NCBI RefSeq assembly: GCF_002874965.1
Contig: NZ_CP025624.1
Location: forward strand, 2,170,001 to 2,234,000
Origin: Pseudomonas sp. NC02
GTDB taxonomy: Bacteria > Pseudomonadota > Gammaproteobacteria > Pseudomonadales > Pseudomonadaceae
Length of the DNA: 64,000 bases
Direction of reading: 5' to 3'
The notes under the pieces are model-generated. The model searched no databases. It worked only from the letters and a program-made list of their open reading frames with translations, and was not told where the DNA came from. Shown piece by piece: positions 1 to 8,836 of this stretch (positions are counted from its first letter, which is position 1; each line of letters begins with the position of its first letter). Both the position numbers and the translations under genes were made by a program.

Positions 1-1892
1 TCACGCCGGCGTTCGTGTCGCTGCTGTGTATCTGCATCGTGTTTGTGCCGATGTTTTTCCTGGAAGGCGTGGCGCGCTTCCTGTTTGTGCCGATGGCCGA
101 AGCGGTGATCTTCGCGATGATCGCCTCGTTCATCCTCTCGCGAACCCTGGTGCCGACCCTCGCCAATTACCTGCTCAAGCCTCACGAACATCATGCGGAC
201 GGTACGCCGGTGGTGGCGCCGTCGAGCAACCCGCTGGTGAAATTCCAGCGCGGGTTCGAGCGCCAGTTCGAGGCGTTTCGCGGGGTTTACCACGGGGCAC
301 TGGAGAGTGCCTTGCACCACCGCCGTATCGCGGTGATCGCGATGCTGGCGTTCGTCGCCGTGTCGTTTGCGCTGGTGCCATTCCTGGGTCGCAACTTCTT
401 CCCCGACGTCGACTCCGGGCAGATCCTGTTGCATGTGCGTGCACCGATCGGCACGCGGGTCGAGAGCAATGCGCGGCTGGTCTCGCAGATCGAGAACACC
501 ATTCATAACGTGATCGAGCCCCGGGAGCTGGCGGCCATCGTCGACAATATCGGCCTGGCCATCAGCGGGATCAACGTGGCCTACAACAACACCGGCACCG
601 TGGGTTCACAGGACAGCGACATCCAGATCAGCCTGAAAGAGGGCCATCGTCCCACCGCCGAATACATGCGCGAACTGCGGGAGCGGCTGCCCCGTGAATT
701 CCCGAATGCGGTGTTCTCGTTCCCGGCTTCGGACATCGTCGGGCAGATCCTCAACTTCGGTTCTTCGGCGCCGGTGGATGTGCAAGTCAGCGGCAATAAC
801 CTGCCCGCCAACTTCACCTACGCCAGCACGTTGCTGCGGGAAATCCGGCGGGTGCCGGGTGTGGTGGATGCGCGTATCCAGCAGTCGCGGCAACTGCCCA
901 CGTTCAAGATCGATGTGGACCGTACCCAGGCCCAACTGGTGGGCCTGAACGAGCGCGATGTGACCAACAGCCTGGTGGTCAACCTGGCGGGTTCCAGCCA
1001 GGTGGCGCCGACGTTCTGGCTCAACCCGGCCAACGGCGTGTCTTATCCGATTGTGATGCAAACCCCGCAGTACGGCCTCGACACCCTGGCCGCCCTGCAT
1101 AACCTGCCCTTGAGCGGCAGCCCCGGTTCGGCGCAAGACCAGACCCTCGGCGGCCTGGCGTCCATCGAACGCAGCCACGCGAACTCGGTGGTGACCCAGT
1201 CGGACATCCAGCCGGTGGTCGAGGTGTTGACCGCAATCCAGGGCCGCGACCTCGGTGCCGTCGCCGCCGACATCCAGAAGATCATCGCCGCCCACGCCAG
1301 CGAAGTGCCCACCGGCTCCAAGGTGCTGTTGCAGGGCCAGGTGCAAACCATGAACGCGGCCTTCAGTGGCTTGCTGTTTGGCCTGCTTGGCGCGGTGGTG
1401 CTGATCTACCTGCTGATCGTGGTCAACTTCCAGTCCTGGGCTGACCCGTTCGTGATCATCACCGCCTTGCCGGCGGCGCTCGCGGGCATCGTGTGGATGC
1501 TGTTCATCACCCACACGCCGCTGTCGGTACCGGCGCTGACCGGGGCGATCATGTGCATGGGCGTGGCCACCGCCAACGCCATCCTCGTGGTGAGCTTCTG
1601 CCGCGAACGCCTGGCCGTGCACGGGGATGCGATGCAGGCGGCGCTTGAAGCCGGCTTTACCCGTCTGCGCCCGGTATTGATGACCGCGATTTCGATGATC
1701 ATCGGCATGGCGCCGATGGCGCTGAGCCTGGGGGAGGGCGGCGAACAGAACGCCCCGCTGGGCCGTGCGGTCATCGGCGGGCTGGCCTTCGCCACCATTG
1801 CCACGTTGTTCCTGGTTCCGCTGATTTTCAGTCTTGTGCACGGGCGGCGTCAGCACGCCACGCTTGCGACCACCGCCACTCAAGGGGTTTGA
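1..1892 (+). CDS. RND multidrug efflux permease, C-terminal part (truncated by window edge)
   Basis: Proton-driven inner-membrane pump subunit of a tripartite drug exporter. The frame is open from base 3 to the stop at 1890-1892, so the start lies outside the window. About 630 residues are present of a family normally about 1030-1060 long. Visible are a hydrophobic segment at the very beginning, a long soluble periplasmic porter/docking loop, and a closing cluster of transmembrane helices in the last 180 residues with the MTAISMIIGMAPMAL-type motif. The TM4 proton-relay aspartates would lie upstream and cannot be checked. The adaptor gene starts one base after the stop, so the two are co-transcribed. 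The substrate is unknown. Confidence 0.93.
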   Translation, partial: TPAFVSLLCICIVFVPMFFLEGVARFLFVPMAEAVIFAMIASFILSRTLVPTLANYLLKPHEHHADGTPVVAPSSNPLVKFQRGFERQFEAFRGVYHGALESALHHRRIAVIAMLAFVAVSFALVPFLGRNFFPDVDSGQILLHVRAPIGTRVESNARLVSQIENTIHNVIEPRELAAIVDNIGLAISGINVAYNNTGTVGSQDSDIQISLKEGHRPTAEYMRELRERLPREFPNAVFSFPASDIVGQILNFGSSAPVDVQVSGNNLPANFTYASTLLREIRRVPGVVDARIQQSRQLPTFKIDVDRTQAQLVGLNERDVTNSLVVNLAGSSQVAPTFWLNPANGVSYPIVMQTPQYGLDTLAALHNLPLSGSPGSAQDQTLGGLASIERSHANSVVTQSDIQPVVEVLTAIQGRDLGAVAADIQKIIAAHASEVPTGSKVLLQGQVQTMNAAFSGLLFGLLGAVVLIYLLIVVNFQSWADPFVIITALPAALAGIVWMLFITHTPLSVPALTGAIMCMGVATANAILVVSFCRERLAVHGDAMQAALEAGFTRLRPVLMTAISMIIGMAPMALSLGEGGEQNAPLGRAVIGGLAFATIATLFLVPLIFSLVHGRRQHATLATTATQGV

Positions 1893-1893
1893 C

Positions 1894-3075
1894 ATGTCTG
1901 CTTCCGTTTCCAATCCGGGTTCGCCCCGCCGTAAATCCCGTGGTCTGCTCTGGCTGGTGCTCGGGCTGGTGGTCCTGGTTGCCGTGGTGGTATTCGGCAT
2001 CGGCGTGCGCGCCAGCGAATCCCATGACCTGAAAACCTGGACCGATGCCCAGGCGTTGCCCAGCGTGATCCTGATCACCCCGAGCGTTCAGCCCCAGGGT
2101 CCGATCCTGAACCTGCCGGGGCGTCTTGAGGCGTACTCCCGAGCGTCGATCTTTGCCCGGGTCAATGGCTACCTCAAGACCTGGAACGTCGACATCGGCG
2201 ACCACGTGAAGGCCGGGCAACTGCTGGCCGAAATCGACACGCCGGAGCTCGATCAGCAACTGCTGCAAGCCAAGGCCGTGCTGGCTTCGGCCCAGGCCGA
2301 CGAGTCGCTGGCACAGACCACCGCCAAGCGCTGGCAGGCGATGCTTTCGTCGGACTCGGTGTCGCGCCAGGACGTGGATGAGCGCACCGGCGACCTGACT
2401 GCCAAGCAGGCCAAAGTGGTCGCGGCCAGGGCCAACGTCGACCAGTTGGTTGCCACCAAGGGCTTCCAGCGCTTGACTGCGCCGTTCGCCGGCGTGGTCA
2501 CTGCACGCTCCACCGATGTGGGGGCGTTGATCAGTGCCGGTGGTGCCACCGGCAAAGAGCTGTTCGCGGTCTCCGACGTCAGCCGCCTGCGGGTTTATGT
2601 GCAGGTGCCGCAGTCGTCGGCGCCGCAGATCCAGGTGGGTACCGTGGCACGTCTGAGCGTGCCGGAATATCGCGGTGAAACCTTCAACGCCAAGGTGATC
2701 GCCACCGCCGATGCGGTGAACGCCGCGTCCGGCAGCACCCTGGTGCAACTGTTGGTGGAGAACCCCGGCAGCCGCCTGCTGCCGGGCGGATACACCAGCG
2801 TGCAGTTCACCTTGCCGGTGCAGACCGACGTGCTGCGCCTGCCTGCCAGCGCCCTGGTGTTCGATGACAAGGGCATGCGCGTGGCCACCCTCGACGCGAA
2901 TAATCATGTGCACTTCAAGACCGTGACCATCGCCCGGGACTTCGGTGACAGCGTGGAAATCGGCAGCGGCCTGGTCGCCACCGACCGCGTGATCGACACC
3001 CCGCCCGACGGCCTGGCCGACGACGATTCGGTGCAGCTGGCCGCCAATCCCGTGGAGGCCAAACCCCATGGCTAA
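1894..3075 (+). CDS. RND efflux periplasmic adaptor (membrane fusion protein)
   Basis: HlyD/AcrA-type adaptor linking the RND pump to the outer-membrane channel; 393 residues. An N-terminal transmembrane anchor lies at about residues 16-37, followed by a biotinyl-lipoyl half, an alpha-helical hairpin with heptad-like A/Q/L composition (about 110-190), the second lipoyl half with the LTAPFAGVVTARS motif, and beta-barrel and proximal domains. An ATG earlier in frame (1834) lies inside the pump gene. The ATG at 1894 follows AAGGGG by 8 bases and gives the usual anchor close to the N-terminus, so it is preferred. The 3' end overlaps the channel gene by 8 bases, indicating translational coupling. 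Confidence 0.94.
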   Translation: MSASVSNPGSPRRKSRGLLWLVLGLVVLVAVVVFGIGVRASESHDLKTWTDAQALPSVILITPSVQPQGPILNLPGRLEAYSRASIFARVNGYLKTWNVDIGDHVKAGQLLAEIDTPELDQQLLQAKAVLASAQADESLAQTTAKRWQAMLSSDSVSRQDVDERTGDLTAKQAKVVAARANVDQLVATKGFQRLTAPFAGVVTARSTDVGALISAGGATGKELFAVSDVSRLRVYVQVPQSSAPQIQVGTVARLSVPEYRGETFNAKVIATADAVNAASGSTLVQLLVENPGSRLLPGGYTSVQFTLPVQTDVLRLPASALVFDDKGMRVATLDANNHVHFKTVTIARDFGDSVEIGSGLVATDRVIDTPPDGLADDDSVQLAANPVEAKPHG

Positions 3076-4495
3076 GCGCACTTGCCTGGTATTAGTCGCG
3101 ACCCTGGGCCTGGGCGCCTGCCATCTTGCGCCGCCGCTGGACGTGCCGGAGGTACCCATTGCCGCGCAGTTCCATACCCAGGGACCGTGGACCGTCGGCA
3201 CGCCGAACGACCAAGCAAGTCGCGACGGTTGGTGGCACATCTACAAGGACCCGCAACTGGACGCGATGGAGCAGCAGTTGCTGCAAAGCAACCCGGACTT
3301 GAGCGCGGCACTGGCTCACTATTCCCAGGCCCAGGCGTTTTTGGCCCAGGCGCAATCCGGGCTGTTTCCAAAGCTGATCGGTTCCAGCAATGCCCAGCGC
3401 ATTCGCCAGTCGGACACCCGCCCCCTGCGCTCTGCCAGCCCGCCGAATGTTTACGATTCCGGGACAGTGGGGGTCGAACTGGACTATGAAGTCGACCTCT
3501 GGGGCCGTGTGCGCGACACCGTTGCCGCCGGCACCAGCGACGCCCAGGCCGCCAAGGCCGACCTGGCCTCAGTGCGTCTGAGTTTGCAGGCGCAATTGGC
3601 CGACAGCTACATCCGCCTGCGTGGCATCGACCGGCAAGACCAGTTGCTGCAGGAAACCAGCGATGCCTATGCCAAGGCTTTGAGCCTGACCGAAGGCTTG
3701 CACGGCGGCGGTATCGTCTCCGGGCTGGACGTGGCGCGGGCGCGTACCCAACTGTCGACGGTCAAGTCGCAGCTGAGCCAGAATTTGGTGCAGCGTGCAG
3801 TGCTTGAACACTCGATAGCGGCGATGCTGGGTGAGTCCGCATCGACCTACGCGATTGCCCCAAGCGTCGCGGATATCGCCTTGCCCGGCGTGCCCACCGG
3901 TGTACCGTCTACGCTGTTGCAGCGTCGGCCGGACATCGCCGCTGCCGAGCGCCGGATTGCCTCGGCCAATGCACGCATAGGGGTGGCGAAAGCCGCCTGG
4001 TTCCCGGCCCTTACCCTGAGTGCCCAGGGTGGTTTCCAGAGTGATGAGTTCGCGCACTTGTTGAGCGCGCCCAACATTTTCTGGGCGATTGGCCCGTCGC
4101 TGGTGGGGACGATTTTTGACGGCGGCGCGCGCCAGGCCGGGGTGGACAGTGCCAAGGCGGCAACCGATGAAGCCGCGGCCAAGTATCGTGGTGTAGTGTT
4201 GACCGCGTTCGAGCAGGTGGAGAACAACCTCTCGATCATCTCCGGGCTCGACACCGCCCTGGTTGACCAGCGCGATGCGGCGGCAGCCGCGCAGTACGCC
4301 GAGGACTTGTCCCTGGCACGCTATCGCCAGGGTGGCGCGGCGTACCTGGACGTGGTGACGGCGCAGGTAGCGTCGTTGCAGGCACAGCGCACGGTGCTGG
4401 ATCTGCAGACTCAACAGTTAAGCGCCAACGTAGGGCTGATCAAGGCACTGGGTGGCGGCTGGAATATGGCCCAACTGGCCCAAAAGAACCTGTAG
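3068..4495 (+). CDS. outer-membrane efflux lipoprotein (OprM/NodT family)
   Basis: TolC-like outer-membrane channel that completes the tripartite RND exporter; 475 residues, usual for the family. The signal peptide ends in a lipobox LGAC with the acylated Cys at position 18. Two repeated OEP domains follow, each with long Ala/Gln-rich coiled-coil helices, plus the family motif LLQRRPDIAAAERR in the middle. It overlaps the adaptor gene by 8 bases and is the last gene of the operon. Its stop codon lies inside the first arm of a REP inverted repeat, so the repeat probably forms the transcript end. Confidence 0.94.
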   Translation: MAKRTCLVLVATLGLGACHLAPPLDVPEVPIAAQFHTQGPWTVGTPNDQASRDGWWHIYKDPQLDAMEQQLLQSNPDLSAALAHYSQAQAFLAQAQSGLFPKLIGSSNAQRIRQSDTRPLRSASPPNVYDSGTVGVELDYEVDLWGRVRDTVAAGTSDAQAAKADLASVRLSLQAQLADSYIRLRGIDRQDQLLQETSDAYAKALSLTEGLHGGGIVSGLDVARARTQLSTVKSQLSQNLVQRAVLEHSIAAMLGESASTYAIAPSVADIALPGVPTGVPSTLLQRRPDIAAAERRIASANARIGVAKAAWFPALTLSAQGGFQSDEFAHLLSAPNIFWAIGPSLVGTIFDGGARQAGVDSAKAATDEAAAKYRGVVLTAFEQVENNLSIISGLDTALVDQRDAAAAAQYAEDLSLARYRQGGAAYLDVVTAQVASLQAQRTVLDLQTQQLSANVGLIKALGGGWNMAQLAQKNL

Positions 4496-4587
4496 GAGCG
4501 AGCGTGCTCGCGAAGGTCGTCGACCACAACGCGGGCATCCTGAAAGAACACGGCGCCCTCGAGTTTTTCGCGAGCAAGCTCGCTCCT
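4494..4587. repeat. REP-type inverted repeat pair
   Basis: Arm 4494-4514 (AGGAGCGAGC-GTGCTCGCGAA) and arm 4567-4587 are reverse complements with one mismatch, and each arm is itself a short hairpin. The sequence resembles Pseudomonas REP doublets. It sits between the efflux operon and the next gene, so it may act as terminator or mRNA stabiliser. A single related arm recurs at 60452-60474. Confidence 0.8.
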
Positions 4588-4628
4588 GCCGTTAGTTGTT
4601 GTGAACATTGAATCCAAGGAGTAGTGGC

Positions 4629-5462
4629 ATGACTGATTACGTACCGCCAAAAGTCTGGACCTGGAAGACCCAAAACGGCGGCACCTTCGCCAGCATCAAC
4701 CGGCCCATTGCCGGCGCGACCCACGACAAGGAATTGCCGGTAGGCCGTCATCCGTTGCAGCTGTATTCGTTGGCAACGCCCAATGGCCAGAAGGTCACGA
4801 TCCTGCTGGAAGAGCTGTTGGCCCTGGGTCACAAGGGGGCGGAATACGATGCGTGGTTGATCAGGATCGGTGACGGCGACCAGTTCGGCAGTGGCTTCGT
4901 CGGGGTCAATCCGAACTCGAAGATTCCCGCGCTGCTGGACCGCAGCGGGCCCAAGCCGATTCGGGTGTTCGAGTCGGGTGCGATCCTGCAGTACCTGGCC
5001 GAGAAGTTCGGCGCGTTCCTGCCCACCGAACCGGCGGCCCGTGCCGAATGCCTGTCGTGGTTGTTCTGGCAGATGGGCAGCGCGCCGTACCTGGGCGGTG
5101 GCTTCGGGCATTTCTATGCCTACGCGCCGACCAAGATCGAATACGCCATCGACCGCTTCGCCATGGAAACCAAGCGCCAACTGGACGTACTGGACAAGCA
5201 ATTGGCCGAGCACGAATACATTGCCGGGGATGAGTACACCATCGCCGACATGGCGATCTGGCCGTGGTACGGCGGCCTGGTGAAAGGCCGCTTGTATGAG
5301 GCGGGGGAGTTTCTCTCGGTGCAGGATTACAAGCACGTCGTGCGCTGGGCCAATGCCATCGAAGCGCGGCCGGCGGTGCAGCGTGGGCGCCGGGTCAACC
5401 GCGTGTCGGGCGAGCCGTCAGAGCAACTGCGCGAGCGGCATGAGGCGTCGGACCTCGACTGA
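4629..5462 (+). CDS. yghU: YghU-like glutathione S-transferase / disulfide-bond oxidoreductase
   Basis: Cytoplasmic GST-fold protein of the nu class, which reduces disulfides with glutathione; 277 residues. The family-typical long N-terminal extension (VPPKVWTWKTQNGGTFASIN, residues 4-23) precedes the thioredoxin-like domain with the QKVTILLEEL helix and the VNPNSKIPAL cis-Pro loop. The motif ESGAILQYLAEKFG follows, then the helical C-terminal domain with YTIADMAIWPW. The ATG at 4629 follows AAGGAG by 7 bases; an in-frame start upstream at 4608 has no ribosome site. It stands alone between two REP pairs. Confidence 0.93.
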   Translation: MTDYVPPKVWTWKTQNGGTFASINRPIAGATHDKELPVGRHPLQLYSLATPNGQKVTILLEELLALGHKGAEYDAWLIRIGDGDQFGSGFVGVNPNSKIPALLDRSGPKPIRVFESGAILQYLAEKFGAFLPTEPAARAECLSWLFWQMGSAPYLGGGFGHFYAYAPTKIEYAIDRFAMETKRQLDVLDKQLAEHEYIAGDEYTIADMAIWPWYGGLVKGRLYEAGEFLSVQDYKHVVRWANAIEARPAVQRGRRVNRVSGEPSEQLRERHEASDLD

Positions 5463-5479
5463 CCCACCACACCCACCCT

Positions 5480-5611
5480 TGTGGCGAGGGAGCTTGCTCC
5501 CGCTGGGCTGCGCAGCAGCCCCAGAACCTGCGCCCACGTTCTACCTGAAAGAATGCGGGATGCTTATTGGGGCCGCTTCGCGGCCCAGCGGGAGCAAGCT
5601 CCCTCGCCACA
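5480..5611. repeat. REP-type inverted repeat pair, one arm inside a coding end
   Basis: Arms at about 5480-5510 (GTGGCGAGGG-AGCTTGCTCC) and 5582-5611 are near-perfect reverse complements. The second arm lies inside the 3' end of the minus-strand symporter gene and encodes its last residues. The two convergent genes are separated by the rest of the element. Confidence 0.82.
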
Positions 5612-6859
5612 GGTTTCTGCGGTGCTCTCACGCCTTTCCCACTTGGCAATCACCAGCGGTGCCAGGGCATTGCCCAGTACGTTCAACGCGGTGGTCGGCA
5701 TTTCCATCAGGCGATACACCCCGGCGATGAAGGCGATGCCCTCCAACGGCAAGCCCGCACTCGCCAGGGTCGCCGACAGAATCACGAACATGAACCCCGG
5801 CACCCCGGCCGCGCCCTTGGATGTCAGCACCATGGTCACCACCAGCAGGGCCTGGTCGCCCAGGCTCAGGTCAATACCATACAACTGCGCCACAAACAGC
5901 GTGCCGATCCCCAGGAACAGCGACGCACCGTCCAGGTTGAACGAATACCCCACCGGCACCACAAAGCTCACCAGCGAAGGCGGCACGCCGTAGGTTTCGA
6001 GTTTCTTCATCAGTTGCGGCATCACCGCCGCCGAACTGGCGGTGGAGAACGCCAGGATCAGTTCGTCCTTGATATGTCGCATCAACGCAAACAGGTTGAT
6101 CCCCCACAGCCGCGCCACCAGGTTGAGCACCACCAGCACGAAGAAAGCAATCGACACGTAGCTGACCATGATCAGCTTGGCCAACGGCAACAGCGAGCTG
6201 AACCCGAAGTTGGCCACGGTCACTGCGATCATCCCGAACACGCCGATGGGCGAATAGGCCATGATCATCGACGTGACCTTGAACATCGCCTCCGACACCC
6301 CGCGCAGCAGGGCAATCACCGGGTCTTTGCGCTCGGCGGGCAAGCGCGAAACCCCGAGGCCAAACATCACCGCGAAGAACAGCACCGACAGCAGGCTGCC
6401 CTGGGCCATGGCGTTGATGACGTTGTCCGGGATGATCCCGACAATGATCTGCCCCAGGCTGTGGCCGCCGCCGGCGCTGCTGGTGGGCAAGGTCACGGCA
6501 CTCGCTTGCAGGCTGGCCAGTTCGGTACCGGCACCCGGCTTGAGCAGGTTGCCCATCACCAGCCCGACGATGATCGCCAGGGTGGTGATGCAGAAGAAAT
6601 AGCCCAGGGACTTGGCCCCGATGCGTCCCAGGGATTTACCGTCACCGTGCCCGGCAATGCCCACCACCATGCAGGCAAACACGATGGGCACGACGATCAT
6701 CTTCATCAGCTTGATAAAGATATCGCCCGCCGGTTGCAGCAGGTTGTCCACCAGCCACGGCCGGGATTCGGGAAAACGGTGCAGCAGGGCGCCGATGGCG
6801 ATGCCGGCGAGCAAGCCGATCAGGATTTGCCAGACCAGCGCGATGCGGGGCTTGTGCAT
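5564..6859 (-). CDS. dicarboxylate/amino acid:cation symporter (GltP-like, altered binding site)
   Basis: SLC1/GltP-fold secondary transporter in the inner membrane, 431 residues. HP1 serine-rich loop at 271-282 (FSTASSAAVMPQ), TM7 motif NLDG at 308-311, HP2 TSKGAAGVPG at 346-355 and TM8 NVLGN at 393-397 are all present. In TM8 the Arg that anchors the side-chain carboxylate in GltPh (Arg397) is Thr, and the Asp that holds the amino group (Asp394) is Glu. The substrate is therefore unlikely to be plain glutamate or aspartate. The last 16 or so residues come from a REP arm. It is third in an operon with an aminotransferase and an RraA-type aldolase, with 91 bases between it and the aminotransferase. 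Confidence 0.9.
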   Translation of the reverse strand: MHKPRIALVWQILIGLLAGIAIGALLHRFPESRPWLVDNLLQPAGDIFIKLMKMIVVPIVFACMVVGIAGHGDGKSLGRIGAKSLGYFFCITTLAIIVGLVMGNLLKPGAGTELASLQASAVTLPTSSAGGGHSLGQIIVGIIPDNVINAMAQGSLLSVLFFAVMFGLGVSRLPAERKDPVIALLRGVSEAMFKVTSMIMAYSPIGVFGMIAVTVANFGFSSLLPLAKLIMVSYVSIAFFVLVVLNLVARLWGINLFALMRHIKDELILAFSTASSAAVMPQLMKKLETYGVPPSLVSFVVPVGYSFNLDGASLFLGIGTLFVAQLYGIDLSLGDQALLVVTMVLTSKGAAGVPGFMFVILSATLASAGLPLEGIAFIAGVYRLMEMPTTALNVLGNALAPLVIAKWERRESTAETCGEGACSRWAAKRPQ

Positions 6860-6950
6860 GGGAATGCCTCATTTATATCAATGATTATGAGTGTTGTTCT
6901 AGGCAGTCAATGAGCGGCCATCCCTGGCCGCCGGGTGGGGCGGGAATCCG

Positions 6951-8159
6951 TCAGCGCAATCGATGGCACGCTTCATTCAGGCGAAGGCAACCTTCTTCAA
7001 TCACGTCAAGCGAGCTGGCGAAAGACAGGCGGATATACGGCGACATGCCGTACGCCGCGCCGCTTACGGTGGCCAGGCCGTGTTCCCGCAGCAGGTGCTC
7101 GGCCAGTTGGGTGTCACTGTCGATCCGCTCGCCCTGGGCGGTTGTCTTGCCCATCAGCCCGGCGACGTTGGCGAACACGTAGAACGCGCCATCCGGTGGC
7201 GTGAAGCTCACGCCGGGAATGTCTTCGAGCAGGCCCAGCATGCGTTCGCGGCGTTGCTGGTACACCTCGCGCATCCCGGCGATGGGCGCCTGGTCGCCGG
7301 CGAAGGCGGCAACTGCGGCAGCCTGGCTGAGGGAACTGGGGCAGGTGGTGGTTTGCGAAAGCAGCTTGGCAATGGCCGCGATCAGCCAGGCCGGGCCGGC
7401 ACCGAAACCCAGGCGCCAGCCGGTCATGGCGTAGCCCTTGGAGGCGCCGTTGACGATCAGCGTGCGCGGCTTCAGGTCCGGTGCGAGTCGGGTCAGGGAA
7501 ACGTGGCGGGCATCGTCGTAGACGAAGTGCTCGTAGATCTCGTCCGCCATGATCAGCACATGGGGATGGCGCCGCAGCACCGCGGCCAGGGCCAGCAGTT
7601 CGGCCTCGTTGTACACCGCGCCGCTGGGGTTGTTCGGGCTGTTGAGGATCACCCATTTGCTGCGCGGGGTGATCGCTTGTTCCAGGGCCTGGGGCGACAG
7701 TTTGAACCCCAGTGACTCGTCGCCGGGAATGATCACGGGCGTCGCGTCATTCAGCCGTGCGATGTCCGGGTACGACACCCAATACGGCGTGTGCACGATG
7801 ACTTCGTCGCCGCGATTCAGGGTCGCCGCCAGGGCGTGATAAATGATGTGCTTGCCACCGCACCCGGCGATCACTTCGTCCAGCCCATAGTCCAGCTGGT
7901 TGTCGCGCTTGAGCTTGAGGCAGATCGCCTGGCGCAGGGCGAGGGTGCCGCTGGTGGCGGTGTAGTGGGTGTCGCCACCGTGCATCGCGGCGCTGGCTGC
8001 TTCGAGGATATGCGCGGGTGTATCGAAATCCGGCTCGCCCACGGTGAAGTTGACGATGTCCCGGCCCTGGGCGCGCAGTTCACTGACCAGTGCATTGGCG
8101 GCGATGCTCGGGGAGGGCGCGATGCCCAGCACCCGGTCGGACAGAAAGGCAGTGCTCAT
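6951..8159 (-). CDS. class I/II pyridoxal-phosphate aminotransferase
   Basis: Cytoplasmic fold-type I aminotransferase of the aspartate/aromatic family, 402 residues. Visible are N175 in NSPNNPSG, D206 and Y209 in ADEIYE, the Schiff-base K241 in NGASKGYAMTGWRLGF, R249 for phosphate, and R377 in SPYIRLSF, which binds the substrate alpha-carboxylate. The start ATG follows GGGGAG. It begins 11 bases after the RraA-like gene stop, so the two are tightly coupled. Context (transporter plus aldolase) suggests it converts an imported amino acid to a 2-oxo acid that the aldolase then cleaves. The exact amino acid is not readable from sequence. Confidence 0.93.
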   Translation of the reverse strand: MSTAFLSDRVLGIAPSPSIAANALVSELRAQGRDIVNFTVGEPDFDTPAHILEAASAAMHGGDTHYTATSGTLALRQAICLKLKRDNQLDYGLDEVIAGCGGKHIIYHALAATLNRGDEVIVHTPYWVSYPDIARLNDATPVIIPGDESLGFKLSPQALEQAITPRSKWVILNSPNNPSGAVYNEAELLALAAVLRRHPHVLIMADEIYEHFVYDDARHVSLTRLAPDLKPRTLIVNGASKGYAMTGWRLGFGAGPAWLIAAIAKLLSQTTTCPSSLSQAAAVAAFAGDQAPIAGMREVYQQRRERMLGLLEDIPGVSFTPPDGAFYVFANVAGLMGKTTAQGERIDSDTQLAEHLLREHGLATVSGAAYGMSPYIRLSFASSLDVIEEGCLRLNEACHRLR

Positions 8160-8170
8160 GATGACTCCCC

Positions 8171-8836
8171 TCAGCCTGCCAGGCCGGCCTGTTGCAACAC
8201 CTTGTCGATCCAGCTCTGGCGCACTGCACCGCTGGCGATTTCGGCTTTGACTTGCTCTTCATGGGCCGCGTGTTGCGCGGCCTTGCGCAGCACTTCGGCG
8301 GCGTCGGCCTGGGAGAAGGCGACCAGGCCATCTTCGTCACCCACCAGCACATCCCCCGGGTTGATCAGCATGCCGCCGATGGACACCGGCACATTCACCT
8401 CGCCCGGGCCGGTCTTGTAGGGGCCGCAATGCACCACGCTGCGGGCGTAGCAAGGGGTGTCTTCGAAGCTCGCGACATCGCGAATCGCCCCGTCAATCAC
8501 AAACCCCACGCAGCCGCGTTGCTGGGCGTAGAGCTTGACCAGTTCGCCGATCACCGCGTTGTTGGTGTCGCCCTGGGCGTCCACCACCAGCACGTGGCCG
8601 GGCTCCAGCATGCTCAAGGCCTTGTAGATCAGCAGGTTGTCGCCGGGGCGGGTTTTCACCGTGAGCGCGGTGCCCACCAGCTTGCCGGTGCGGTTGTAGC
8701 GGTTCAGCCCACGGGCGCCGATGTGCCGGCCGAGGTTGTCGCTGATGTGCGGGGTGACCACGTGAGTGAAGGCTTCAAGCACTTCGGCGCAAGCCAGAGG
8801 TGGGTTGGGGAGGATGCGGGAACCGGGCAAGGACAT
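8171..8836 (-). CDS. RraA-like 4-hydroxy-4-methyl-2-oxoglutarate/4-carboxy-4-hydroxy-2-oxoadipate aldolase family protein
   Basis: Member of the RraA/HMG-CHA aldolase fold, 221 residues, the usual size for the aldolase branch. The divalent-metal and pyruvate-binding signature is present: GELVKLYAQQRGCVGFVIDG at 97-116, then the catalytic pair R119-D120, and GEVNVPVSIGG at 145-155. These residues are shared with true class II pyruvate aldolases. The plain RNase E inhibitor RraA is shorter (about 160 residues). The start ATG follows CGGAG. It is the first gene of a three-gene operon and divergent from a LysR gene. Oxaloacetate decarboxylase activity is common in the family and is an alternative role. 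Confidence 0.85.
   Translation of the reverse strand: MSLPGSRILPNPPLACAEVLEAFTHVVTPHISDNLGRHIGARGLNRYNRTGKLVGTALTVKTRPGDNLLIYKALSMLEPGHVLVVDAQGDTNNAVIGELVKLYAQQRGCVGFVIDGAIRDVASFEDTPCYARSVVHCGPYKTGPGEVNVPVSIGGMLINPGDVLVGDEDGLVAFSQADAAEVLRKAAQHAAHEEQVKAEIASGAVRQSWIDKVLQQAGLAG

Noticed and set aside
606..2078. 490-codon open frame on the minus strand
   Set aside because: Antisense shadow of the RND genes; rich in R, H, Q and G, no family motif, no ribosome site.
3569..4414. 281-codon minus-strand frame opposite the outer-membrane channel
   Set aside because: Shadow of an OprM-like gene with clear motifs on the plus strand.
4494..5611. Possible CRISPR array from repeated 20-30 base units
   Set aside because: The units are inverted pairs of REP type, not evenly spaced direct repeats, and no cas genes are present.
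5567..6913. 448-codon plus-strand frame opposite the symporter gene
   Set aside because: Shadow of a GC-rich gene; the minus strand carries clear transporter motifs.
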